Assembly (NCBI GenBank): GCA_963682055.1
Contig: OY821743.1
Location: forward strand, 16,775,566-16,839,565
Length of the DNA: 64,000 nucleotides
Source: Primula veris
Lineage: Eukaryota; Streptophyta; Magnoliopsida; Ericales; Primulaceae
Reading direction: 5' to 3'
Position 1 is the first letter of the stretch. Every line of letters starts with the position of its first letter. Below are positions 11,668-22,348 of this stretch, piece by piece. The position numbers and the translations under genes are program-made. The notes under the pieces were generated by a model, which was not told where the DNA came from, searched no databases, and saw only the letters and a program-made list of their open reading frames with translations.

Positions 11668-14374
11668 AAAAATAATTGAACTTAAAAGTTTTAGCTTTAT
11701 TTCGAGTTAAGAATCGGCAAATCAAGCTGTGATTTTGCAGAATAAAATGAAAAGTCTTCAAGTTTGAAGCAATATAATTATTGTGATTCAAGTTGTCCTG
11801 TTAAGAAAAGATATATTTGTATATGCCACCATAATTATATTTGCATATAAATAGCATTCTGCCATATATAGGGGCTAATATCCAATAAGTTATTAGAGAA
11901 TCTTGAATCACAATCTACCATATTTATTTTTACGGGTCACAGCTAATTGCAAATAAAAGATACCATGGTCTCTTTATTTTTTATACCCACTCAACCTACT
12001 AATGGTACGTGTTGTGTTATGTAGACAGATTATCACGCATTTCCGTACACCAAAAAGATCCAAATAGTGGGTATCCACGAGCGAGAAACTCTCCTCGGGG
12101 ACATGTGCAGGTGAATAAAGATTGCCCAAGGATAGCAAATCTTTCCGAAGGGAACATAGATTCAAGGAGAGGGAACAAGAAATGCAAAATGTAAAATATC
12201 AAAGAACATACACCCTGAGGAAGCCAACCTCCCTAGATGGAACCCGCACTCTGGGGGAGGGCTATGAGAAACCCCCAGGGTATGCCCGGGTAAATGGGAA
12301 CTATATAGGGGTTAATGATTTGCGTCGATCCAAGTTCGGAAGGGACCCTCTGTCATCGTCAGGGGGATCCATCTGTAAAGATAAGCGTTAACCTGTAGGT
12401 CATCAAGATAAAGAGATTTATATGCAAAAAAAAAAGGCTAGTTCTGCCTGCACGAGTTCCTCGACGACAAAACTAAAACTGTAAATAAGATCAATTGCGT
12501 AAACACGACATCAAAAGAGAACACCGTGGGAGCTAACTGCGGATGCCAAGACAAATTTTTACCAATCAACTACCTTGATGAGCTACCCTCACCAGGGGAA
12601 AGTCGCCAATTCACCCATTCACGCAGATGGGGGAAAGATAAAGGCGAGTAACAAATAAGATGCAGAAAATAGTGAAGCACAAAATAATATCACACCAGCA
12701 TAGCCATCAAAAGGCTTAATACTACACCTCGGAAGAATACAATTTCTCTTTACAGGTGCACATCCTTATCAGGATAGACCTTGAGGGATACGACTCCCTC
12801 TCGAGACACATTATTATTCTTCAAGAGGCCACATCATTGCTTATTCACAATCTTTGCTACCCAATATTGGGGCTAGAAGGGAGCCTAACAGGCGGTTCCA
12901 AAAGAACAACAATCATGAAGATACTCCAAGAGAGAGGCCTTATCATCATTTCTTCATGACCCTCGCAGCCTAAGATTGGGGTCAACAGGGAGCATGAGAC
13001 AAAGCATCGAAAATTCGACGGTCACAAAGATTCTCCAAAGACGAGGTCTCATTATCTAGAGGCCTCAACATAAAGTAGAAAAGTCGCGTGAGTTACACTT
13101 GAACCTCACAAAGGTGAGGAGCCCGGTTTAAAGCATATGTCCCCCACATTAAAGCATGATCACCTTGATAGATTGCTTAGGTTAGCGAGGATATAACCAT
13201 TGAAGAAATTACGAAATCATGAAAAGAAGAACAATGTTCACGAGAAGTTCAAAGGCTCATTGAAAATCTGACCAAGAGACGACACTAGGGAGGTGAGCAG
13301 CACGCTTCTCCCAACGAGCATGCTCCTCCCTTTGAGCACGCTCCTCCATGCAAGCACGCTCCTCCCTGTGACGAAGTTCCTCGCAGCGAGCATGCTCCTC
13401 TCTGGGAGCACGCTCCTCCCAACGAGTCACTCCTCCTTGTGAGCATGCTCCTCCCTGTGATGACCCTCCTCCCAGTAAGTCGCTCCTCCACGCGACGACT
13501 CTCTTCCCAGCGAGTCTCTCCTCCCTGCGAGAACTCTCCTCCCAGCGAGTCGCTCCTCACAAGAAGAAGATTATTTCAGCGAGCTTGATTCTCTAAGGAA
13601 GCTTGCCCCCCTGAAGAAGCAGACGTCTCCCATACCGAGGCCTAAACATTGGCCTTAGGCGAGTTGAATGTTTTAAAAAAGAAAGAAGACTTTCGAAGGA
13701 AGAAGCCACATAAAATCCAATATAACCTCTTCGGAGAGGAGTTTTGTGACCCCTCAGACCATCTAGGCTAGCATCATAGATGCTTATCTCTCTTCAGAGA
13801 TCTTTAGCCTCTCCTTCGAGGCAATTACCTCTTTTTAGAAGAGTTCAGTCACTTTTCAGCAAAGTCTTTAATCCCTCACTCGAATAGAGAAGTTAGTCAT
13901 CTCTTTATAGAGAAGTTAGTCTCTTTATAGAGAAGTTTCTAAGCCCTCACTCGAATTAAGTACCTCTCTTCAGAGGAGTTTAGACCTTTTCCAAAGAAAT
14001 CTATCTCTTTTCAGAGATCTCTAAGCCCTCCCACGAGTCGATTACCTATTTTCATAGGAGTTTTGTCTCTCTAGAGGCGTTCATCTCTCTTCGATCCAAG
14101 AAAATGGTTCATCGAGGAGGGGGAGACAAGTGAACAATGGTCACCAAGGCTACCGGATTCATTCTTCATTCCATGACTGATTCAAGGACAACGGTAGAAG
14201 TCCAGCCCCGCTGTATGTCAAGGAACATCGTGACGATAGAACTCGACAGAAGTTACTGTCACGACATTGATGACTTAAACTCTCTCATAGAGGTGGACAA
14301 CATTCGAGTCCGAAGAAGGGAAAGGAAATTTAAACAATGAGAGTCCGATTCTAGCACTCCCACAATTGGGGAAA
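11668..14374 (+). mobile_element. Internal region of LARD-like element, no gag-pol recognised
   Basis: About 2.7 kb between PBS and second LTR. No frame longer than about 90 codons and no gag, protease, RT, RNase H or integrase motif was seen on either strand. The content is more GC-rich than the flanks. It includes an 18-bp tandem array (13310-13557) and a stretch at about 13730-14080 of repeated short palindromic phrases such as CTCTCTTCAGAGG. A purine-rich TTGGGGAAA just before 14375 could be the polypurine tract. This fits a non-autonomous large retrotransposon derivative. Decay of a coding element is the alternative. Confidence 0.6.
13310..13557. repeat. 18-bp tandem array, about 14 units, inside LARD-like element
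   Basis: Units of 17-18 bp follow the pattern CCC(N)2-3(C/T)GAGCA(C/T)GCTCCT. Each contains a short palindrome (AGCATGCT or near) that could fold. The apparent minus-strand frame through it (repeats of SLGGAC) is a by-product of the 18-bp period and not evidence for a protein. Confidence 0.85.
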
Positions 14375-14903
14375 TGTTGATGAAGGTTAAAGTTTAGGGT
14401 TAGAACTCCACAATGATTGCAATACATGCGGTCTAACCTGAGAATTAACCTAGCAATTAATGACCCTTGCGAGTGGGACGGTGAGGATGACAGTGAGGGT
14501 TTGCACCCGTCCCCCTTAGGAGCTGGCATGCGAGATAAGCGTAAGAAGATACTGATAAGACACTATCAGGAGGAGAATATGCTAATAAGAAAAGATGACA
14601 TCAAATTTATACAGGAGACGTCCCATAAAGATATTTGCTAACAATAAATATATATTCCTTACCGCACAAGAAAACAGAATCTCCTACGAAATTCCGTCTC
14701 TCTACGAGAAATATAGTTTTAGCCTCTCAGACGAGTATATTCTTGAGTCCGGAAGTGAGGCAATGCAAAGTGAAAATGGGGTCTTCACTCCAATTCATAT
14801 ATAGTGAGGATCGTGGTCCTCGGGGAAGCCCCTCCTAGAGGAGGTCGGAAGCAACTCTCTTTCCCAAGAGCAAGTAAAAATCAGTGGATATATATGGAAA
14901 GAT
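14375..14903 (+). mobile_element. 3' LTR of LARD-like element, truncated
   Basis: Starts TGTTGATGAAGG and aligns with 10602 to about 11132 of the 5' LTR, including GGATTTGCACCCGTC-type text, CGAGATAAGCG and TACGAGAAATATAGTTTTAG. The match stops near 14903 after GGAAAGATA, so the last half of the LTR is missing. The two LTRs differ at many positions, indicating an old insertion. Confidence 0.8.
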
Positions 14904-15447
14904 ACATAACAGCAAAAATGCATCTGAGTAATTTGGTATGCACCCAATTTCCAATTTACTGTAGAAATATATTTCCAAATGTTGTACCAATTTACAAGAT
15001 ATGCATACATATTTTGTAAAATAGATTTGGCTAATACAAAAGTTGTACCAATTTACTGTACCTTTTAGCTAATAGTAGATGATATACAGAGCATGTGATG
15101 TGATTGCTCTAAATATACATTTTATTTGGTAAGGAAGACAAAATAAAATAAAAATGTCTTTGTTTTTATACACTCCCAATAAATAACACCGGTTAATAGA
15201 CACACGTGAAGACCCACTTTTTCAATTAATGATAATGTAGGGGAAAAAAAAAGCGGATAAAAAAAACCCTCCACAAATACAAAATAAAATATCAATAGAG
15301 ATTTTGTAATTGTGGAAAAATGATCTTCTATTATCATTAGAGTCGACTACTTATACAAAGAGGATACAAAATATTAACTATGACAAACGAAGATAATATC
15401 AAATCTAATCAAATATGCTTTAAAATTTATAAACTCCTGATATATTA
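14904..15447. other. Unassigned sequence, possibly degraded Copia LTR
   Basis: No gene. The part next to 15448 would be the 3' LTR side of the minus-strand Copia relic, but no TG...CA pair or second copy lets its limits be set. Confidence 0.3.
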
Positions 15448-15640
15448 TCATACTCCCAAATTGCGAATTACAAGTTCAAAAGACTCTTTTCTGAGAGCCT
15501 TTGTAAGAAAATGGGCTAATTGAAATGTTGAGTTGACATGTCTTATAACAATAGACGCATCTTTTATTTTATTTCTCACAAAATGACGATATATTTCGAT
15601 ATGAGTAGTTCTTCCATGCCAAATAAGGCTCAGCAGATTA
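15448..15640 (-). pseudogene. Copia RNase H C-terminal remnant
   Basis: On the minus strand the frame reads LIWHGRTTHIEIYRHFVRNK, then IVIRHVNSTFQLAHFLTKAL and ESFELVIRNLGV, ending in TGA at 15448-15450. This matches the closing segment of Ty1/copia RNase H (family pattern: xARTKHIEIDxHFVRxxV...HVxTxxQLADxxTKxL...LGV). Upstream pol is missing. The standard terminal stop is intact, but several conserved residues are changed (TTHIEIYRHF). Confidence 0.8.
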
Positions 15641-16532
15641 TTGAAAATACAGTTTAGTGCTAGTAAATAATAATGTAACTTTATTTGTTATAAGATTTTG
15701 CATATTGTCAGGACGGCACATACATGTGATCAGTGTTTGTCACGGTAATCCCATAATTTCGAAAAATAATTTTTTTTATTAGTGTTTTTCATATTAATTT
15801 ATATATACGCTATTCTGACAACCACTTAAATTATTTTTTTGGCAACCCCTCCCAAAATTATATATTGTTAGTGCAATAACATAACATGATTTTCTATGTG
15901 CTGATAATATATTAGTAATAATTAGAAAATTAAAATAGACAAGTGATTATAAAATAAAGTTTACACCAACTTATTATATTAACACGTAACACACATATTA
16001 AAAAAAATTAAAAAAAACATAATAAGAGTAGTGGTGAGTGCAAAAAAAATTATATAAAAAAAAATTGGTGGTTTTTATTTTAAGTGAATTGAGTATACTG
16101 AAATTGTGTAATAGATATTTAATTGTTCGTATATATCTATTATTTAATATACGTTTTGTTTTTTCAGTTTTTTTTTTAATATTTTTTTACATTCGTGTGT
16201 TAATATTTTTAATTATTATAACTTAATTTCTTAAATTTAACTTTTTTATCTTTTTGGTATCTATTTTATTTATTTTTTAGTCAATTTTGAAACATTGAAA
16301 CTTTCGACACGTGACTGCACATGATATTACTGTTGTGTTTTTTTTTTGTGAGTTTGAAAAGAAAGTCGAAATTGAGCGAAAATGAAAAAATAGAAATCAA
16401 ATACATTTTAGTCAAGAAAATAAGGTAAAAAAATAAAGAAAATATGGTAAAAAAATGTATTAAAAAATCGGCTTTTCTGTATTTATAATTTGGAAAATAT
16501 TATGCAATTTTATTAATTTTTACAACACCACA
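15641..16532. other. AT-rich intergenic sequence
   Basis: Very AT-rich with long A and T runs. I see no gene, TIR pair or LTR in it. Confidence 0.4.
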
Positions 16533-17101
16533 CATTTAATCATGGGCGGAACTGCTATAGGTCTAGGGGGATTAGCTGACCCCCTGACTTTCATATAAAA
16601 TTTATCAAAATACCCCTATGTTATTAAGTTAATTACAAAATTACCATTCCATTTAAATAGAGAGTTTGTATTATATATACACAAAATTCTCTCTCTATAT
16701 AAGCGACGACCTTAACACTAACAAACGCCAAACTCAATCGCTTATACGATAACCAGTCATAACTGTTATTTCCAACACAAGTTAACTTTGAGCCACAACT
16801 ATTTTTTTCCTATTTCTTAGTCTTTTTTTTATCCTAACTAGTTAACTAGTTTGCAAAATCAATAATTTACCGTACTTTATTGATTCTATCCTTGATTGCT
16901 TAACAATTGTTAATTAGTTAAAAAAGTTAGAGTACTTTTTAAAAGCTTTTTATTAGAAAAAGTTAGGTGCTGTATAATTTTGAGAAAATTTTGGTTAGTT
17001 TTTTATTAAAATAAATTCTTAATAGAACATGTATAAATCAATTGTACCTTTTAAATTAGTTAGTTGTTTAGTAGGTTGTTTACGCAATGTCTAGCTTGTT
17101 A

Positions 17102-17336
17102 CTCAATCCGTTCCCATTTAATTGTCCACTACGAAACTACGTGCAATTTTGACCGACTTATAACTTGTATCAAAATTGTCGAAATAATTTTTTTTTAAAT
17201 CTAATCATAAAATTTAACATTTGAACTATATGATCAACATTTGAAAAAATTTATTCCGACAATTTTGATACAACTTCTTGACCAGTCAAAATTACACGTA
17301 GTTTATTAGTAGACAATTAAATAGGAACGAATGGAG
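17102..17336. mobile_element. Stowaway-like (Tc1/mariner) MITE
   Basis: A 235-bp foldback: the left end CTCAATCCGTTCCCATTT pairs with the right end AAATAGGAACGAATGGAG, with complementarity running inward for much of each arm. It is flanked by TA on both sides (17100-17101, 17337-17338). The CTCxxTCCGTxCC end is typical of Stowaway. It is nested in the hAT element at 16541-18051. Confidence 0.85.
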
Positions 17337-17557
17337 TATTTATATGTATAAATTAAATTGGGTAAACTTACTGTTTGAGTTATTTTAGTTTATTTCAAAT
17401 AAAATTTTTGTTTCACTTTGTAACTTACTTACCTAGTTAACTTCATTAATTTTTTTCTTGTTTATATGATTTAGTAGTTTATATTGAAAAATATATATTT
17501 CAAAATTTGTTGAACGATATTATTATGCATCGCTTTCAAGATTTGGGTGACCGTATG

Positions 17558-17924
17558 TAGGGCTGGGCAAAAAATCGAACCGAACCGATAACCGAATCGA
17601 AGAAAACCGAAAAAGACTGAAACCGAAAAACCGAAAAATTTTCGGGTCGGTTTCGGTTTTCAGTAAAACCGAACTGAAAAAGACCGAAACCGAAAAAGAC
17701 CGAAAAAACCCCAAAAAAACCGAAAAAGACCGTAAAAGACCGTAAAAGACCGAAAAATAAAAAATAAAACCGAAAAATAACCGAAAATGGACCGAAAAAA
17801 ACCGGTCCGGTTCGGTCAAAAAAATAAAAAGACCAAAACCGAAAAAAACCGAACCGAAAAATATGCTTGGTTTCGGTTTCGTTTTTGTCAAAAACCGAAC
17901 CGGACCGAACCCAACCCAACCCTA
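17558..17924. mobile_element. hAT MITE with 'CCGAAAA' word-repeat interior
   Basis: Ends TAGGGCTGGGC and CCCAACCCTA form short TIRs. Flanks ACCGTATG (17550-17557) and ACCGTGTG (17925-17932) make an 8-bp duplication with one mismatch. The interior is almost only variants of ACCGAAAA, which gives a spurious Phe/Ser/Gly-rich minus-strand frame. It is the same type as the element at 20510-21106, whose interior uses 'AATCCG/GGGTTG' words instead. Confidence 0.8.
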
Positions 17925-18130
17925 ACCGTGTGGGTCGATTGTAAATTAAATAACAATATTTGACCTTTTGCAGTTTTGTTTTTCTTAATTTTAATTTTTT
18001 TATTTTGTCAATATTTTGACCATCTGGTTTAAAGTTCTGGCTCCGCCACTGCATTTAATACTGGTTTGGTGCCTGTTGTGCCGAGAATGCTCAACTGAGT
18101 ATTAAAAAAAATGTTTGATATTAACCATCA

Positions 18131-18353
18131 TGTTGTGTGACATATTAGCTCGGTATATGTATATATGAGATATGTATAGATATAGAGAGAGAAATATGAA
18201 GAGACAACAACATGGTCTTTATTAATCAGAATGTATCAATACAAGAGAACTCTAACCTTCTTTAAATACTAGAGGTTAGGGTTATACAAGTTAGAAAACC
18301 CAACTTAGGCCCACTATGAGTAAGGACCAAGAGTCCAATAATATTCTACAACA
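18131..18353 (-). mobile_element. Solo Copia LTR related to the 28.6-kb element
   Basis: On the minus strand it starts TGTTGTAGAATATTATTGG and ends ATATGTCACACAACA. It has the same end phrase and same TGTTGTA start as the LTRs at 28625-28830 and 35311-35542. Length 223 bp. Neither a PBS nor coding sequence adjoins it. The 5-bp flanks (CATCA / AATCT) do not match, so it is either old or partly deleted. Confidence 0.7.
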
Positions 18354-18670
18354 AATCTTAATATATGGGATGCAGGAATACTCCAGAACATGACAAAAGT
18401 ACTGGTCCGAGACTTCATTCACACGGACACTTTAATTCTTATATTGTTAACTGCGGACACGCCTAGTACATTTTTGGAGATATCATCGACACTTTCAGAA
18501 AAAAAAAATACACAAACCCTACTGAAAAAAAGTTCATGGACTTTCTAATTTACAATTTTATCTCAAAAATTATCAAAACATTGAGTTAAAAATACGATTT
18601 ATAACTAAGATTTGTCGGTTGTATTTAATATATTTATATTTTTTTCTTGGTTTTAATATAAACTTTAGAA

Positions 18671-19307
18671 CATCTACAATAGTGTTATTATCTTTATTGT
18701 TAGCTAAAAATGTTAGCTAACAATGCAATTTTGTCTCTCCATTAGCTGTTTAAAGTATGTGTTAACTTTATATATGTTAAAAAGATTGTTAAATATAACA
18801 ATATTTTTAATTGGTATTACTTGATAACAAGGTAAAAAAGTCAAATTCACCCCACAATTAAATGTTATTTCCTAAAACTTGGCATCTCACGTATATATTT
18901 TCTATGTACACATATTACTATTCATTTTATTTATTTTCTCCTAGCATCTATTCATAATACTATGCATATTTTCTTGGTATTCAGTATTCACTTGAACCTA
19001 CGGTTTGTTTAACTCAACCCTTTGCTTACAATTGAATTTTGAAATAAAGATATGTTGAAAATAGAATAAATTATTTCCATGTTTCTTAAATTTAGCGCTG
19101 AAATTTGACGCTAATGTATGGCGCAGAAAAAATAAATAAGTTATATATTTTGGATAATTAATTTTTTATTAAAATAGATAACATTGTTAAAGTTAAAACT
19201 AATGTGGATGTTTAACTTAATATGCATATGTGTCATTTAATAGATTTTTAAATGATGATGATGTGTCACTATTTAACAATAAAAAGTTAACAATACTATT
19301 GTAGATG
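18671..19307. mobile_element. hAT-like MITE, full-length copy 2
   Basis: A 637-bp non-coding element with TIRs CATCTACAATAGTGTTATTA and ...AACAATACTATTGTAGATG. The flanks CTTTAGAA (18663-18670) and CTTTTAAA (19308-19315) are an 8-bp duplication with two mismatches. Its left half matches 1477-1825 in inverse orientation. It has no transposase gene, so it would have moved in trans. Confidence 0.75.
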
Positions 19308-19315
19308 CTTTTAAA

Positions 19316-20025
19316 TGTATATAGACTAGATATATGTAATATAACTTTAAAAGTATATATATTTATAATATTAAATTTCTCCTAATTGTGTGGTATACTG
19401 AATTATAAAATTTTGATGTTCGTGTTATATATAAAACTACAAAATAAAATTAGAATATATCAATTGTCATGTCATAATAAAATTTGAAATTTTACCGTTT
19501 CACCATGTCCGTTTCGTTTCGGACACGTGTACTCGTATCCATACTATATAGCGTAATATACTCTTACACTTATTTGAGCGAAATAAATGGACCATTGAAG
19601 TAATTAATCACAAGCATATAATAATTTAACAAAATTTTAGAGACCAACTCTGCATGTATCCTTGCACAAGCATGGGCAGAATTGGCTGCAAGCAAATAGG
19701 AGCTTTTAATTAGCATGCAACTCCTAGTCGACAAATTATTTAGTCTTTCTGGAGGATAAAATGGCTGGTATTCTACACGATTCAGAAAGATCCATGTGTA
19801 TAATTTGCCAACGGTTAAATATGAATTGGTAAAATATACACGTGGATCTCTCTGAATGGTGTAGAGGACCACCTATTTTGTCATCCAAGAGAACTAAATA
19901 ATTTGTCCTCGATGGCTTTTTAAATAGTTAGATTTGTGTTCTTTAAAATCATATATAAAGAGCTTCTCGTCAGTGACTTTAAAATTCGGTTAGTAATTTC
20001 TTGTCACACTTCACAACACTACGTA
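19316..20025. other. Unassigned intergenic sequence
   Basis: AT-rich with no supported gene or repeat. A 100-codon minus-strand frame at 19570-19872 has no recognisable domain and I do not call it. Confidence 0.4.
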
Positions 20026-20046
20026 TACTTATGGAGGTTAAAATAT

Positions 20047-20186
20047 GGAAGCAGAGTACCTGACTCTGAGTCAGGGTTACTCTGCTTTCCACAGCCATTA
20101 GATCTGTTATTTTATTAATACTGTATCAGATCCAATGGCTGTGGAAAGCAGAGTAACCCTGACTTAGAGTCAGATACTCTGCTTCC
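20047..20186. mobile_element. Mutator-like foldback MITE, 140 bp
   Basis: A near-perfect inverted repeat: the left arm from GGAAGCAGAGTACCTGACTC at 20047 pairs with the right arm ending AGTCAGATACTCTGCTTCC at 20186. Arms are about 58 bp with a loop of some 22 bp. It is flanked by an exact 9-bp duplication TTAAAATAT (20038-20046, 20187-20195), typical of Mutator superfamily insertion. Its sequence would fold into a long hairpin if transcribed. Confidence 0.9.
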
Positions 20187-20509
20187 TTAAAATATAGGGC
20201 TGCAACTCTGTATTATATGTAATAAATGGAGTATGACCTAATAATTAACCTATCAATTAGTAACCAATTAATCACACTCGTGATGGGAGCAGACATGGTT
20301 GTAACCTGTTTCCCCCGAGAAGCTAAAATACGAGATAATTTCAAATAGATACAGATAAATCATGATCATGAATCATATATTACAAGAAGGAAAGATAATA
20401 CCAAATATACACAGGACATATCCTATAAAGATATGGTCAAACCATAAAGATACATTACTAGTATGAAAATGAATGAAGGTCGGCCAAGTAAGATATGACT
20501 CCAAGCGAG

Positions 20510-21106
20510 TAGGGGTGGGCAAAAAATCCGTAAATCCGCCCCATAATCCAACCCGTATGGATTGGGCCGGGTTGGAGTGGGTTGAGTATCCAAAAAAAAT
20601 CAATCCGTCCTACCCCAATCCGCTATATATTTAGCGGGTTGGGTTAGGGTTCACAAACCGCGGGTTAATCCGCCTCAATCCGTTTCAACCTGCAATATAT
20701 ATATACACACTTATATATGCATTGTGTGTATTTTAATATACCAACCTTTCATTCTTGTTATATTTTAGTTTTATTACTTGTTCATGAATGTTATAAACGT
20801 ATTTTGATTGGTTTTAATTTATTTTTCTCTTTGAAATATTCGATTTATTTTAAAATTTAGGTTGATTATACAAACTATGAAAAATAAATGACCAAAATAA
20901 AAATTGAAGAATCAATCTAAATCCAAACCACCCCAGCCTGTAATTTATTTTGCGGGTTAGGTTGGAGTTTTAATTGTAACGGGTTGGGTTGGGTTGGCTT
21001 GAGATTTAAATTTTATCAATCCGCCACAATCCGTTCGGCCATTTATTTTACGGGTTGGATTAGAATTAAGATCAATTCGTCCAAATCCGTCCCGTACACA
21101 CCCCTA
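20510..21106. mobile_element. hAT element with 'TAGGGGTGGGC' end and word-repeat interior
   Basis: Starts TAGGGGTGGGCAAAAAATCC and ends CGTACACACCCCTA. Exact 8-bp duplication CAAGCGAG (20502-20509, 21107-21114). The interior is rich in AATCCG/CGGGTT/GGGTTG words and has no gene. It is inserted in the solo LTR. Confidence 0.9.
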
Positions 21107-21760
21107 CAAGCGAGTAGCCCACGACAAGGCCTCCGGCGTATTCATAGATCCGAGGAAACAAAGGTGCAAAGAGAAGCGGATGAGCGCCCCTAGAATATAT
21201 GAGAAGAGTGTCATGGAACTTGAAGAGTTCACCTCGATGACGAGGAGCAGTGGCATACCTCAATCGGGCTCGCCAAGTCGGTGGAGAAAATATAAGAGGA
21301 TATATCTGAATATATTTCAGAATTGCAATTAAGATACATGAAGATATGACGAAAATAAGATTGGCAAGATCATATCTATCAAGAAAGATCTACCCTAGAT
21401 TTCCTAATCCGCCTATATAATGAGCTCATAATCCATGAGCAAAGAGATCTGAACTCATACGAACTTAAACATACACATTAAATATCGGGTATTATCAAAC
21501 CGTATTTACATTCAATATACTATATATTATCATTCAATACCTAAGAGACTCACACCTAATTACAACTCTATAAGACAAATGAGGGTGAACGGTGGTAAAA
21601 CCACCAATCCCCCCTTGATATTAACTGCTTGCACGCAGCTTTTGCTGCAGTAGTAAATAATACGGGTAAAGACATAGGAGGAAACTATCTTATTAGTTCC
21701 AAGATTGGAAACTAAGACTCACATACTAGAGTTAAGAGTTAAGATTTAAGTTCTATTACA

Positions 21761-21983
21761 GTATCGTACACAACATGATCAAAGATCAATTGTTACCTTG
21801 TACGAAATAAGTTATGCTAAACTTTGCCTCTAGAACGGGTAGATGCATGGGTATAATGTTTATCATAAACGAAGGTCAAGGAAACATTAGATATACGTTA
21901 TTTAAGAAGATATAAGAACATTCTCTTATAATAGAGAAAAACTACATTTAGTATGCACCACTAATAGACGTTAATAAAAAAAA
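21761..21983. other. Unassigned short spacer
   Basis: Between the solo LTR and the following inverted-repeat element. No feature recognised. Confidence 0.3.
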
Positions 21984-22348
21984 AGGTGTTAAACTGTCAG
22001 AATTAACAATTTAAGTGCCGAACTTTATTTTTTTTCACAACCAAACCTTTCCGGCCGGCCAAATCCATCTTAATTCGTGTTACCTTGCAATCACGCGAGC
22101 AAAACAAAAGTTATTTTACTTTTTTTCCCTTCATTGTTTCCCTCCAAAAACAGCAAAAGATAAAAATATACAACAAATTAGGTCCTTAAATTTGAAAAGA
22201 CAAAATGAGGCCAAAAATAGTAAAATAATTTTTCATTTCGTCGCGTGATAGCACGTGACACGATTTTAAGATCGATTTGGTCGGAAATGTATGTTTATGA
22301 AAAAAGAACGAAGATACTTAAATCGTTAATGGTAATAGTTTAACACCT
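21984..22348. mobile_element. Inverted-repeat MITE with about 70-bp TIRs
   Basis: The left end AGGTGTTAAACTGTCAGAAT and the right end ATGGTAATAGTTTAACACCT are inverted copies, and similarity runs inward about 70 bp on each side (AATTTAAGT..., TTTCCGGCC / GGTCGGAAA). The flanks are A/T-rich and no clear target duplication could be read, so the superfamily is unassigned (Mutator-like possible). Confidence 0.65.

Larger units (their letters stand above)
16541..18051. mobile_element. hAT-type DNA element with 8-bp target duplication
   Basis: Ends read CATGGGCGGAAC and GCTCCGCCACTG, an imperfect TIR of the 'CAGxGGCGGA' class. It is flanked by an exact 8-bp duplication CATTTAAT (16533-16540 and 18052-18059), the hAT hallmark. 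It has no transposase. It carries two younger insertions, a Stowaway-like MITE (17102-17336) and a hAT MITE (17558-17924), so the original element was about 0.9 kb. Confidence 0.85.
20026..21760 (+). mobile_element. Solo Gypsy-type LTR, relative of the 10.6-kb element
   Basis: Without its two insertions the LTR is about 1 kb. It shares with the LTR at 10602-11651 the opening GGTTAAAATxTAxGG...AACTCTG, the text CTAATAATTAACC-type, CGAGATAA, ATCCTATAAAGATAT, and near the end CACACCTAATTACAACTC and GAGGGTGAACGGTGGT. No TGGCGCC PBS follows its end near 21760, and no internal region is present, so it is read as a solo LTR. A Mutator-like MITE (20047-20186) and a hAT element (20510-21106) sit inside it. 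The exact ends are uncertain by a few bases, and a 5-bp duplication was not confirmed. Confidence 0.7.

Noticed and set aside
13285..13560. 91-codon minus-strand frame of SLGGAC-like repeats
   Set aside because: It follows the 18-bp tandem array. A frame whose period is a multiple of 3 stays open by arithmetic.
17523..18054. 122- and 172-codon minus-strand frames rich in Phe, Ser and Gly
   Set aside because: They are produced by the ACCGAAAA word repeats of a hAT MITE. They have low complexity and no domain.
19570..19872. 100-codon minus-strand frame
   Set aside because: No recognisable motif, no promoter or splice context, composition like the flanks.
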